A stretch of 64,000 nt of DNA from Dysgonomonas sp. PF1-14 (GCF_029892965.1 NZ_JARXWN010000007.1:62001-126000), one strand, 5' to 3'; positions 1 through 7,849 are shown, counted from the stretch's first letter. A program made the numbers and translations. The notes: generated by a model not told the origin, from the sequence alone.

Positions 1-303
1 AGCCAGTGCTGTATCTAGTATAGATTTTGTCATGCCTACGAAGTCTGCATTCATAGCCACAAAGTCAGTTTCGCAGTTTACAGCAACGATTGCAGCAAAA
101 TCGCCATTAGTTGCAGCTAATACACAGCCTTCGGTTGCATCGCGGTCTTCGCGTTTTGCAGCAAAAGCTTGTCCTTTTTTACGAATTATTTCGATTGCCT
201 TGTCAAAATCACCTTCTGCTTCTGTCAAAGCATTTTTACAGTCCATCATACCTGCTCCTGTCATTTTGCGCAGGTGTTGGATATCAGCCATAGATATTGC
301 CAT
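1..303 (-). CDS. tsf: Elongation factor Ts, N-terminal 101 codons (partial)
   Basis: Nucleotide exchange factor that recycles EF-Tu-GDP in the cytosol. The minus-strand frame opens at an ATG at 301-303 preceded by an AAGGAG-type ribosome site and stays open to the window edge, so only the N-terminal third is present. The first ~45 residues form the UBA-like EF-Tu binding domain (MADIQHLRKMTGAGMMDCKN), and the hallmark NCETDFVA motif that starts the core domain follows. It is the last gene of the rplM-rpsI-rpsB-tsf cluster, the usual order in Bacteroidales. The 183-bp spacer from rpsB holds a terminator-like hairpin, so tsf expression may be lower than, or partly separate from, rpsB. Identification is certain; the C-terminus cannot be judged. 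Confidence 0.97.
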   Translation of the reverse strand, partial: MAISMADIQHLRKMTGAGMMDCKNALTEAEGDFDKAIEIIRKKGQAFAAKREDRDATEGCVLAATNGDFAAIVAVNCETDFVAMNADFVGMTKSILDTALA

Positions 304-420
304 AGTCTCTTTCTCCTTTTTATTTAGTTATAAGTGTACTAGTCTACAAGTGTACTAGTTTTATTTTTTTATATTTTAAAGAAAACTAGTAAACTAGAAA
401 TCTTTAAGACTCTAAAACTC

Positions 421-472
421 AAAAAAGACTAAGAAATAGTCTCCGAGTATTCTCCGAGGCTAATTCTTAGTC
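421..472 (-). terminator. Intrinsic terminator between rpsB and tsf
   Basis: On the minus strand, directly after the rpsB stop, the 9-bp arms GACTAAGAA and TTCTTAGTC (427-472) enclose an inner structure with two TCCGAG repeats and are followed by a run of six T. It has the form of a Rho-independent terminator lying inside a ribosomal cluster, so it probably attenuates rather than fully blocks transcription into tsf. A direct repeat AAGTGTACTAGT (332-343 and 348-359) lies further downstream, close to the tsf start. Confidence 0.75.
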
Positions 473-486
473 TGTTATTTTGTGAC

Positions 487-1338
487 TTATTCTTCGTCCT
501 CTTTTGCAAACTTGCTTGCTACAGCAGCATTGATTGCATCCTGATCTTCTTTTGTTACAGCCTTTTTAGCACCGGTTTTAGCTTTGCGCTCTCTTTTAGG
601 AGCTCCTTCTTCGTCCTGTGCTTCGGCAGCAGCAGTGTCAGCTTTTTCTATCTTTCTTTCTTCCAAGCCTTCTTTGATTCCTTCACAGAGGCTAGCCAGA
701 ATAAGTTCGATTGATTTTCCTGCATCGTCATTAGCAGGGATTACAAAATCAATATCTTCCGGATTGGAATTTGTATCTACCATAGCAAATACAGATATTC
801 CAAGACGGCTAGCTTCTCTTACTGCAATATGTTCTTTCATTACATCGACAACAAAAAGTGCTGATGGCAGACGTGTCAGGTCTTGTATAGAACCCAGTGT
901 CTTTTCCAGTTTAGCACGTTGACGGGTAACCTGAAGTCTTTCTCTTTTCGATAAAGTTTCGAATGTACCGTCTTTCATCATTTTATCGATAGTCGACATC
1001 TTCTTCACAGCCTTACGGATTGTAGGGAAGTTTGTCAACATACCGCCCGGCCAGCGTTCTACCACGTATGGCATATTTACAGCTGTAGCCAGGTCTGCAA
1101 CTACTTGTTTTGCTTGTTTCTTTGTAGCAACAAACAGTATTTTTTTGCCCGATTTGGCTATTTGCTTCAAAGCAGCAGCAGCTTCTTCGGTCTTAGCTAT
1201 AGTCTTATAAAGGTCAATGATGTGGATACCATTGCGCTCCATAAATATATAAGGAGCCATTGCCGGATTCCATTTTCTTTTCAAGTGTCCGAAGTGTACA
1301 CCGGCTTCTAATAATTGGTCGAATTCTAATTTTGCCAT
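487..1338 (-). CDS. rpsB: 30S ribosomal protein S2
   Basis: Structural protein of the small ribosomal subunit that binds on the back of the head and helps recruit S1 and mRNA. 283 residues. The N-terminus MAKLEFDQLLEAGVHFGH and the later RWPGGMLTNF and PSALFVVDV motifs are canonical S2. Residues ~230-283 are a charged K/R/E-rich tail (GAPKRERKAKTGAKK), longer than in E. coli S2 and typical of Bacteroidetes. It lies between rpsI (about 190 bp upstream, with structured leader sequence) and tsf. Start chosen from family alignment. Identification is certain. Confidence 0.98.
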   Translation of the reverse strand: MAKLEFDQLLEAGVHFGHLKRKWNPAMAPYIFMERNGIHIIDLYKTIAKTEEAAAALKQIAKSGKKILFVATKKQAKQVVADLATAVNMPYVVERWPGGMLTNFPTIRKAVKKMSTIDKMMKDGTFETLSKRERLQVTRQRAKLEKTLGSIQDLTRLPSALFVVDVMKEHIAVREASRLGISVFAMVDTNSNPEDIDFVIPANDDAGKSIELILASLCEGIKEGLEERKIEKADTAAAEAQDEEGAPKRERKAKTGAKKAVTKEDQDAINAAVASKFAKEDEE

Positions 1339-1379
1339 TTTTAGTTTTTTGTTTCGTTTACTTTCTTTTTCTGTTAGCG

Positions 1380-1459
1380 AATTGTCGGGTAGCTCATTTG
1401 TGAAGTCCCGGCAATTTAGATACTAAACGTAATTTCAGAGTGATGAGGCCGACTCATCA
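1380..1459 (-). promoter_or_regulatory. Candidate structured leader upstream of rpsB
   Basis: The rpsI-rpsB spacer holds two hairpins in the transcribed (minus) direction. TGATGAG/CTCATCA with a 5-nt loop lies at 1441-1459. A longer one pairs AATTGCCGGG with CCCGACAATT across one mismatch at 1380-1416, about 40 nt before the rpsB ATG. Ribosomal protein genes often carry autoregulatory mRNA sites, so an S2-binding leader is plausible, but this is inference from position and folding only. Confidence 0.4.
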
Positions 1460-1530
1460 TATATTAACCAACCTGTAACTTTTAAGCGGCAACAGCCGTG
1501 AAAGTGTAATTGGGTAAAATAATATCCAAA

Positions 1531-1917
1531 TTAACGTTTTGAGAATTGAAATCTTTTTCTTGCTTTTGGTTGCCCCGGTTTTTTACGTTCTACAACGCGA
1601 GGGTCACGAGTCATAAATCCTTCAGCTCTTAGAGCAGCTTTATCTTCTGGATTGATCTTTACCAGAGCGCGTGCGATACCCAGACGAGCAGCTTCTGCCT
1701 GTCCTTTGTATCCACCTCCGTTAAGGTTGATCTTTATGTCATATTTTTCAGCAACTTCCAATTTGTTTAGCGGTTGCTTTACGACATATTGAAGAATAGT
1801 TGAAGGGAAGTAATTGTCGAGTTCACGTTTGTTGATCACAATCTTTCCGGTTCCTTCGCTTACGAATACGCGAGCTATAGCAGCTTTACGTCTTCCTAGT
1901 GCATTTACTACTTCCAT
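1531..1917 (-). CDS. rpsI: 30S ribosomal protein S9
   Basis: Small-subunit protein whose C-terminal tail reaches the P-site tRNA. 128 residues, the normal bacterial length. It opens MEVVNALGRRKAAIARVF, contains the LNGGGYKGQAEAARLGIARA segment and ends KARKRFQFSKR, the conserved basic tail with terminal SKR. It starts 6 nt after the rplM stop, so the two are surely co-transcribed, as in nearly all bacteria. No anomalies. Confidence 0.98.
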   Translation of the reverse strand: MEVVNALGRRKAAIARVFVSEGTGKIVINKRELDNYFPSTILQYVVKQPLNKLEVAEKYDIKINLNGGGYKGQAEAARLGIARALVKINPEDKAALRAEGFMTRDPRVVERKKPGQPKARKRFQFSKR

Positions 1918-1923
1918 TAATTA

Positions 1924-2379
1924 TTATTTAAGAGAGTTAATATCTATTGTTTTTGGTTGTTGAGCCTCATGTTTGTGCTCAGTACCTGCATATACATGAA
2001 GGTTTTTCAAAAGAGCAGCGCCCAGACGGTTCTTAGGCAACATACCTTTTACTACCTTTAGTACCAAGCGGTCGGCTCCTTTTTCCATCAATACGGCAGG
2101 AGTTGCTTCTCTCTGGCCTCCGGGATAGCCTGTATATCTCAGATATACGCGGTCGTTCCATTTGTTTCCTGTAAGTACAACTTTATCAGCGTTGATGATG
2201 ATAACGTTGTCGCCACAGTCTACATGCGGAGTAAAACTTGGTTTGTACTTCCCTCTCAGAAGTTTTGCCACTTTGGATGCCATGCGTCCAAGTGTTTGCC
2301 CTGTTGCGTCAATCACAACCCATTCTTTTTGTACAGTTGCTTTGTTCGCAGAAATGGTCTTATAGCTTAAAGTATCCAC
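1924..2379 (-). CDS. rplM: 50S ribosomal protein L13
   Basis: Early-assembly protein of the large ribosomal subunit. 151 residues. Conserved segments include VVIDATGQTLGRMASKVAKL, the PHVDCGDNVIIINADKV motif and the MLPKNRLGAALLKNLHVYAG region. Translation starts at GTG (2377-2379): the reading MDTLSYKTISANKAT matches the usual Bacteroidales L13 N-terminus, and no ATG lies at an equivalent place. It heads the rplM-rpsI-rpsB-tsf cluster. A canonical Bacteroidetes promoter and a ~130-nt leader with a hairpin lie upstream. Confidence 0.97.
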   Translation of the reverse strand: MDTLSYKTISANKATVQKEWVVIDATGQTLGRMASKVAKLLRGKYKPSFTPHVDCGDNVIIINADKVVLTGNKWNDRVYLRYTGYPGGQREATPAVLMEKGADRLVLKVVKGMLPKNRLGAALLKNLHVYAGTEHKHEAQQPKTIDINSLK

Positions 2380-2433
2380 TTACTTAAAAATTAATTTGGT
2401 TAATTACTTTTTTCGACTCACACAACTTTTATC

Positions 2434-2461
2434 CGCTTACCGAGCTAAGATATGATAAGCG
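2434..2461 (-). promoter_or_regulatory. Hairpin in the rplM leader
   Basis: Within the predicted 5' UTR of rplM the arms CGCTTATC and GGTAAGCG (8 bp, one G-U pair) enclose a 12-nt loop on the minus strand. L13 leaders are known autoregulatory sites in some bacteria; whether this one is such a site is inference. Confidence 0.35.
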
Positions 2462-2513
2462 ATAATTGTTTGTTTGTCAACTTTTTACGTTTTATTTCGT
2501 AATAATCGGCTCG

Positions 2514-2544
2514 CAAAATTACAAATAATCAGTGAATTAGCAAA
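2514..2544 (-). promoter_or_regulatory. Bacteroidetes-type promoter of the rplM operon
   Basis: Reading the minus strand, TTTG (2541-2544), a 19-nt spacer and TAATTTTG (2514-2521) match the -33/-7 consensus TTTG-N19-21-TAnnTTTG of the Bacteroidetes housekeeping sigma factor. The predicted start near 2507 gives a ~130-nt leader before the GTG of rplM. Confidence 0.75.
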
Positions 2545-2637
2545 AAATAATAGTGGATTTTTGATAGGTAAACAGTCGATAGCTTGTTTCGGCTATATTA
2601 TTCTGTCTGTAATCAGCCGTTTTGTAGAATATTTTTA

Positions 2638-2819
2638 GAGCCTGTTTAAATTTTACCAAAACATTTTGTTATCGTTCTTTTTTCGTTCATTTTCAGTCTC
2701 TTTTTGTCCGATTTTCCCCTTTCTTCAGCTTGAATAGCCCGCTATTCGCGCTTCAGATAAGAAAAAATCATTCCAAAAATAGTGCTGAAAACCTAAACGA
2801 ATAAAATTTAAACAGGCTC
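2638..2819. mobile_element. MITE-like element, copy A, flanked by TTA duplications
   Basis: A 182-bp non-coding element bounded by near-perfect terminal inverted repeats GAGCCTGTTTAAATTTTA / TAAAATTTAAACAGGCTC and flanked by TTA on both sides (2635-2637, 2820-2822), consistent with a 3-bp target duplication. The interior is related to the element at 34213-34404 in the opposite orientation: both hold TTCATTTTxAGTCTCT, a pyrimidine tract and an ATAGCCCxCTAT motif. It has no coding capacity for a transposase. The remaining sequence of the 2380-2860 spacer is the rplM leader and promoter plus AT-rich sequence. Confidence 0.7.
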
Positions 2820-2860
2820 TTAATCGTATGATTCTAATTTTTTTATCTGTGTATAAAACA

Positions 2861-3373
2861 TTACTTTTTCCTGTTCTTTATTCCTATCAGAAAAGCAAAG
2901 TTGATATTATGTTTATTTATACCATTGAAGTTTTTGTTTGTCAGGGCTATATTGTAACCATATGTGACTTTCATTCGATCTAAGCCTATGCCTATTTCGG
3001 GTCTTATGCGAAGAGATGAATTATGAAAATCAGTGTAATATATAAGGCTGCCTCCGAAAGCTAATCCGCCCCCAAACCAAAATCCTACTTTAGGGCCTAT
3101 AATGATGTCTTTATCTATCTTTATTTCACTAGAAGCATAGTAAGTGAAGCCAACCGGAGTATGCCCGACCTGATTAAGCTCATTTGCGGCAAGGCCGATT
3201 TCGAGAAAATGATATTTCCATACATTATAGCCGCCGATTATAGAGATTGCTTTTCGGTGTGTTGTCAGTCCGGTCTGCGGATCGGGAATGGAATCGCTGT
3301 TTTGAGCTTGTGTATAAACAAAAGAGGAAAGCAAAATAGAAAGTAAATAAAGTGAATGAGTTTGTGCTTTCAT
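2861..3373 (-). CDS. Predicted outer-membrane beta-barrel protein, function unknown
   Basis: 170 residues with a clear signal peptide (MKAQTHSLYLLSILLSSFVYTQAQ, likely cut after AQA). The mature part alternates short hydrophobic and polar stretches rich in Gly, Tyr and Phe (for example GPKVGFWFGGGLAFGGSLIYY), and ends in strands like NINFAFLIGIKNRKK, as in small Bacteroidetes outer-membrane barrel proteins. I recognise no specific family. The gene stands alone between the MITE at 2638-2819 and a lipoprotein gene read in the same direction 98 bp upstream. Its envelope location is a reasonable inference; its role is unknown. Confidence 0.6.
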   Translation of the reverse strand: MKAQTHSLYLLSILLSSFVYTQAQNSDSIPDPQTGLTTHRKAISIIGGYNVWKYHFLEIGLAANELNQVGHTPVGFTYYASSEIKIDKDIIIGPKVGFWFGGGLAFGGSLIYYTDFHNSSLRIRPEIGIGLDRMKVTYGYNIALTNKNFNGINKHNINFAFLIGIKNRKK

Positions 3374-3470
3374 TATTATCTGATAATTTTAAGTTAGTGT
3401 AAAGATAGAGAAATTTTGATAATACATAGAGATGGTTCAGCTTCATCCCTGTCTTATTTGTAATTGCAGG

Positions 3471-4661
3471 TCATATAATCATTGGTCTGCTGTCGTATAT
3501 GTATAGAGAGGTAAAGTAGTTATTTCTTATCTTTTCTATTTTACCGCTTAATATATCCACTTCGGTGACTTTGCGGAGGAGATTGCTATATTCTATTCGT
3601 AAAGTTTTCAGATCGTTTTCAAAATCATATCCTCCTGTTATTTCAATTTTCAGGTTGCCATCGAGCCATATCGTTCTATCTTTTGTGACGATAGCTGGTT
3701 TTCCATATTCTGCTGTAAAAGATTTGATAGCATAGGATATATCAAAATGAAAGGGATCATTCATGTAATAGCCCAGTTCCCCACCTGCATAAGCATAAAA
3801 TACGAGGCTGATAAGGCTATCGTTCAGGAAATAGGGAGTAGCAGCAAATTTACATTTATCGAGGTCTTTCATTTTAAAAGTATAGGTGTCTTTCTCCTTT
3901 ATACCCAGTGCTTTCCATACTTCTGCTTCTTTCATGTCGAATATTACTTCTCCTATTATATTTTTATGTCGTTTGTTTGTTGCCAGAGATTCTTGCTCCA
4001 ATTTGGAGAGAAAATCATCTGGAGCTCGTTGTTGCTGTTTTTCCAGATAACTTTTTGTATATATATTGTCATCCGGATAATAATCTCTGGTTTCTCCATC
4101 AGGAATGATGCTTTCGCTGACCAACTGATTAGGGGGTACATTTATAAAGTCTTTACTCCTTCGCAGATCGCGATATTCTATTACATATAAGTCGGGTCCC
4201 GGTGTTTTGATTTCCATGAAGCATATTTTCAGATTACCTTTTAGCCAAATATACTTCTTTATATACTCTTCGCTTTCTTCGTAACATCTTTTTCCATATA
4301 GGGATGTATATGTGTTAATTATATCTTTTTTGCGTATGTCAACATATTCCGGCATCTTGTGGATGGTGAAAGCGATATACGACAGGCTGTCGTTGTAAAA
4401 GGCAGTGTGCATATTAGCATAGCAATTTCGCAGACCGTCTATATCTGGACTCACATTGTCTTTGGGTGTTTTCCATCCTATTGTTTTGTGAGTTTCCAGT
4501 TTATTCATGCCGAAGCATAGGCCATTGACAATACTGTCGCTCACGCTACTCTTAGCCAACGATTCCTTTTCGAGTTGGTAAAGGCTTTTGCCATTGCATC
4601 CTGACAATGTTAGAATAATAATTATAAAAATGGAATATAATAGAAGTGTTTGTGTTTTCAT
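3471..4661 (-). CDS. Hypothetical lipoprotein with internally duplicated domain
   Basis: About 396 residues starting at the ATG at 4659-4661; an upstream in-frame ATG (to 4718) would put non-signal sequence before the signal peptide, so I prefer the internal start. MKTQTLLLYSIFIIIILTLS is followed by LSGC, a lipobox, so the product is a lipoprotein. The mature part is two related halves: each begins with an LExESLA segment, has a central NDSL-(S/I)-x-(I/L)-x-F strand and ends with IWLKGNLKI / IWLDGNLKI and a YRDL / YSNL element. The family is not known to me. The internal duplication is visible by eye and suggests a two-lobed periplasmic protein. Confidence 0.6.
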   Translation of the reverse strand: MKTQTLLLYSIFIIIILTLSGCNGKSLYQLEKESLAKSSVSDSIVNGLCFGMNKLETHKTIGWKTPKDNVSPDIDGLRNCYANMHTAFYNDSLSYIAFTIHKMPEYVDIRKKDIINTYTSLYGKRCYEESEEYIKKYIWLKGNLKICFMEIKTPGPDLYVIEYRDLRRSKDFINVPPNQLVSESIIPDGETRDYYPDDNIYTKSYLEKQQQRAPDDFLSKLEQESLATNKRHKNIIGEVIFDMKEAEVWKALGIKEKDTYTFKMKDLDKCKFAATPYFLNDSLISLVFYAYAGGELGYYMNDPFHFDISYAIKSFTAEYGKPAIVTKDRTIWLDGNLKIEITGGYDFENDLKTLRIEYSNLLRKVTEVDILSGKIEKIRNNYFTSLYIYDSRPMII

Positions 4662-4749
4662 TACTGCCTGCCAAATTTTAGTCGGCATAAAAATAGAGTA
4701 ATTTATTGATATAGACAATTGTGAATAATGCGAATCAGTGGTTGAAATT

Positions 4750-5088
4750 ATATGTTCGTTTATTAGTTACTAGTTACTTCGCCTTTAGGGCAGTTACAAG
4801 TAAATCCTTTATTTATCGTCTCCAGATCGTGCGTTAGCCCGCGCCGTTAGCTTTATGGACGGGGTACCCGTAGGGTGAGAAAGGCGTAAAACAAAAACGT
4901 GTTTGAGCTTAGTTGTCGGTTCGTATTATACAAAAGCCATGAGCGAGTTTTTTTGTTTAGCCTTTGAGCCCTCTAACGGGTCGTCCTATGAAGCGGGGCG
5001 CAAAAGACTTTTTGATTCCTTTTGGGGCTTAGGCCAAAAGGAATGCAAGCAATCTGTGATTGCGCGCAGAGAATAATAGAACATTTAC
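4750..5088 (+). repeat. Dispersed ~300-bp repeat, copy 1 (inverted ends, conserved hairpins)
   Basis: This copy matches the reverse complement of 31421-31721, best over 4838-5087. The ends carry related inverted sequences (TATGTTCGTTTATTAG and ATAATAGAACATTTA). Conserved internal features are ACCCGTAGGGT, a CCC-TCTAAC-GGG loop, an 11-bp hairpin ATTCCTTTTGG/CCAAAAGGAAT at 5013-5042 and a 6-bp hairpin GCAATC/GATTGC close to the right end. Both hairpins are kept in the other copy by paired changes. An uninterrupted 45-codon frame (4939-5076, MSEFFCLAFEP...) is also shared, but 9 of 10 codon differences between the copies are non-synonymous, which argues against a selected peptide. The rest of the 4662-5129 spacer is featureless. 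Confidence 0.75.
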
Positions 5089-5129
5089 TCAATACAATCT
5101 CAAATGCTGATTGGCATGAATAACAAATA

Positions 5130-6848
5130 TTATCTGCACCCTTCCTTCGCTCTGAATCCATCTTTTATCAGCGATCCTCTGGCCTCGATGCATTCCAGTG
5201 GTAAAAATTTGGCATAGTGGCTGCGGATACTTGCCGGAGGAGGCATATCGTATGGCAGGTCGTGGCTAACCCAAATCATTATTTCATTGTTGACAGGGTA
5301 AAAGTCGACATCTTCGTAGATATCTATACCTCGTTCCATTTGTTGATCTTTTACGGAAAAAGGCTTTGTGATAATATGTAATGCCAATGATGTTCCTGTA
5401 TTTTCGATTTCCGGATAGAATGGATAATAGCGCGAACCTGTCCATAATAGCGCCCCTGTAATAAATAAGCAGATGAGAATGTTTCCGGTTTTCGGCAGGT
5501 ATATTTTTTTGTCTTTTATCAATAATATTGCGCCTGTGAAGATAACAGCACACAGAACTCCCGAAACAAATCGTATATCGGGGCCGCCTGTAGCCCACAC
5601 AATGATGGTAACAACGAATATGGCATAAAACAGATAGATGTGCTGCCCCGTTTTATTTCCTTTTCGGCAGATATATGCTGCGATTACAAAAGAAGTCAAA
5701 GTAAGCAGATAGATGATATCGGTCAGTATGTTTATTACCAACGGGTCTCTGATGCTTTCACCTGGGTAGCAGAGAGCTATGCGGAAGAAGTAGTAACCGA
5801 TATCGAAAATGTAACCCTTTTCTCTGATGGCTATCTCCTGTGGTACTTTCCAGTCAAAGTTAAACAGGTCTATCTGATACAGTGGGAAAATAAGGTAACC
5901 CGATACAATAACATTTCTGATGAGCCAAGGTACGATAATGAAAAGCCCGACAATACAGCCAAAGGAAATGATCCCGTATTTCTTCTCCTTTATCAGCCTA
6001 TAGATCAGATAAAGACTAATGATCCCAATGGGAAAGAATGAAAGTTTACACGTAAGCAGAAAAACCGGTAATGCAATGCCCATCAGATAGCCTGATTTCA
6101 GCTTTTCGGGAGATAATATAAGGCGAGCCAATATGTAGAATGCAATAAAGTTGGGTAGTATGTCTGTCGATGTATTACCCAGAAAATGAACAGATATCCA
6201 GCATAAAAGAATATAAGCGACAAGGATAACAACACGCTTAACTTCGTATCGCGATATGAATAATTTATACAATATCCAATAGCCGATAGCAGCAACAAGC
6301 ACTCCCTGTAATGGATATACTGCTTCTCCCAATACAAAACGGAACGTAAAAATAGCACTCAGCAGAAAGTAATTGGAATTGAAGCCGAACCGGTCGTCGA
6401 TATTTGCTATACCGGGAACAACAGGATATTCTTCATTCCAACGTATGTTTTGGTAGTGGTAAAACGCTGAGTCGTAGACTTCTTGTTGCCATGTGAAAAA
6501 GAAGAGCGAAGCCAGTATGAAAAGTGAAAGGAATATGGTCTGCGATAGAGTAAGCGGCTTAATCCCGTCCATAATATTCTCACATATCCTAATAACTTTC
6601 CGGTAGTTTATGCCCCAATATAAGATAGAAGTTATCAATGCAAAAAACAGAAAGGCTTGATTGGAGGGTAACCACAGCGACCATACAGACAAAGGTATAA
6701 TCAGGCTACACAGACCTAATAAGAGCTTGTCTAATACATTGTATTGTTCGTTTTGTTTGCATACCTTATTATACAATGAGAGTAGTATATCCCCGAATGT
6801 GAAGAGAATATAGACTATGATACCCCACGATATAATGTTTACAAGCAC
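5130..6848 (-). CDS. Polytopic membrane protein, GT-C/LIC_10190-like
   Basis: 572 residues with about a dozen hydrophobic segments spread over residues 1-460 and a soluble C-terminal ~110 residues. The early loop after the third or fourth helix reads YDSAFYHYQNIRWNEEYPVV followed by PGIANIDDRFGFNSN, an Asp/Glu/His-rich first large loop as in GT-C glycosyltransferases and the LIC_10190 family of membrane proteins. This suggests a lipid-linked sugar transferase acting at the periplasmic face, but the family call is from memory of motifs only. It is the last gene read leftwards after thyA, separated by a palindromic AT-rich repeat, so probably not a tight operon. Confidence 0.55.
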   Translation of the reverse strand: MLVNIISWGIIVYILFTFGDILLSLYNKVCKQNEQYNVLDKLLLGLCSLIIPLSVWSLWLPSNQAFLFFALITSILYWGINYRKVIRICENIMDGIKPLTLSQTIFLSLFILASLFFFTWQQEVYDSAFYHYQNIRWNEEYPVVPGIANIDDRFGFNSNYFLLSAIFTFRFVLGEAVYPLQGVLVAAIGYWILYKLFISRYEVKRVVILVAYILLCWISVHFLGNTSTDILPNFIAFYILARLILSPEKLKSGYLMGIALPVFLLTCKLSFFPIGIISLYLIYRLIKEKKYGIISFGCIVGLFIIVPWLIRNVIVSGYLIFPLYQIDLFNFDWKVPQEIAIREKGYIFDIGYYFFRIALCYPGESIRDPLVINILTDIIYLLTLTSFVIAAYICRKGNKTGQHIYLFYAIFVVTIIVWATGGPDIRFVSGVLCAVIFTGAILLIKDKKIYLPKTGNILICLFITGALLWTGSRYYPFYPEIENTGTSLALHIITKPFSVKDQQMERGIDIYEDVDFYPVNNEIMIWVSHDLPYDMPPPASIRSHYAKFLPLECIEARGSLIKDGFRAKEGCR

Positions 6849-6856
6849 TTTTGAAA

Positions 6857-6955
6857 TTATGAATTATGAATTAAAAATTATGAATTCGAATAATCGGCAA
6901 AGCCAATTATTCCGATATAAGCATTTATAACTCATAATTCATAATTTATAATTCT
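6857..6955. repeat. AT-rich palindromic intergenic repeat, copy 1
   Basis: The two arms are built from tandem AATTATGAATT-like words and are mutually inverted around a centre with CGGCAAAGCC. The same construction recurs at 50123-50203. These are common extragenic palindromes of Bacteroidetes; no gene lies within. Confidence 0.6.
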
Positions 6956-6957
6956 GT

Positions 6958-7752
6958 TTATACTGCTACTTCGCCTTTGATATGTGGATGAGGATCATAC
7001 CCTTCGAGGCTGAAATCTTCATACTTGAAATCAAAGATGCTTTTTACATCCGGATTCAATACCATCTGTGGTAAAGGACGGAAATCGCGCGTTAATTGTA
7101 ATTTTACCTGATCGAGGTGATTGGTATATATATGTGCATCGCCCAAAGTATGTACAAAATCTCCTTCCTGCAAGCCAGTGACCTGAGCCATCATTTTCAG
7201 CAACAGGGCGTACGATGCTATATTGAAGGGTACACCTAAGAATATATCGGCACTGCGCTGATAGAGTTGAAGGCTGAGTTTTCCGTCAGCTACATAGAAC
7301 TGAAAGAACGCATGGCAGGGTGGGAGGTTCATATTCGGCAAGTCGGCCACATTCCACGCACTGACAATGATGCGCCGCGAATCGGGATTGTTTTTTATCG
7401 TGTCCACCACATTGCTTATCTGGTCGATAAAACCGCCATTGTAATCTGGCCACGACCGCCACTGATATCCGTATATATGCCCCAGATCGCCATTTTCGTC
7501 AGCCCATTCGTTCCAGATGCGTACTCCGTTATCCTGCAAATACTTTGCATTGGTATCTCCTGCCAAAAACCAGAGAAGTTCGTATATAATAGATTTCAGA
7601 TGCAGTTTTTTGGTAGTCAGAACAGGGAATCCGTCAGCCAGATTGTATCGGCTCTGATGTCCGAATACGCTGATTGTACCTGTTCCCGTCCTGTCTTCCT
7701 TGAATGTTCCTTCTTCCAAGACACGTTTCAGCAGGTCGTGATATTGTTTCAT
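6958..7752 (-). CDS. thyA: Thymidylate synthase
   Basis: Converts dUMP to dTMP using 5,10-methylene-THF as carbon donor and reductant. 264 residues, identical in length to E. coli ThyA. Catalytic Cys146 sits in [11 protein letters not shown]; the dUMP-phosphate arginines (DRTGTGT and [10 protein letters not shown]), the FGVPFNI-like folate loop (here [12 protein letters not shown]) and the C-terminal [10 protein letters not shown] end are all present. It has its own promoter immediately after the rprY terminator. Folate-linked genes elsewhere in the window (a 5-formyl-THF cyclo-ligase and purU) are not in the same operon. Confidence 0.98.
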   Translation of the reverse strand: MKQYHDLLKRVLEEGTFKEDRTGTGTISVFGHQSRYNLADGFPVLTTKKLHLKSIIYELLWFLAGDTNAKYLQDNGVRIWNEWADENGDLGHIYGYQWRSWPDYNGGFIDQISNVVDTIKNNPDSRRIIVSAWNVADLPNMNLPPCHAFFQFYVADGKLSLQLYQRSADIFLGVPFNIASYALLLKMMAQVTGLQEGDFVHTLGDAHIYTNHLDQVKLQLTRDFRPLPQMVLNPDVKSIFDFKYEDFSLEGYDPHPHIKGEVAV

Positions 7753-7777
7753 GTTGTTATTCTTCTGTTTTGGAAAC

Positions 7778-7785
7778 CAAAGTTA
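7778..7785 (-). promoter_or_regulatory. -7 element of the thyA promoter
   Basis: TAACTTTG on the minus strand, 25 bp before the thyA ATG, directly downstream of the T-run of the rprY terminator. No good -33 TTTG is visible because the position falls inside the terminator hairpin. Confidence 0.5.
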
Positions 7786-7825
7786 CAAAAAAAAAGAAAG
7801 CCATACTTTTTTTAGCATGGCTTTC
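7786..7825 (-). terminator. Terminator of rprY
   Basis: Perfect 9-bp stem GAAAGCCAT/ATGGCTTTC with a 12-nt loop (7796-7825), followed on the minus strand by a run of T. It ends the rprX-rprY transcript 25 bp after the stop codon. Confidence 0.88.
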
Positions 7826-7849
7826 ATTATAATTATCGTTCGGGCAATT

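Noticed and set aside
4973-5161. 62-codon minus-strand frame
   Set aside because: Runs across the dispersed repeat and the end of the membrane protein gene; no support for coding.
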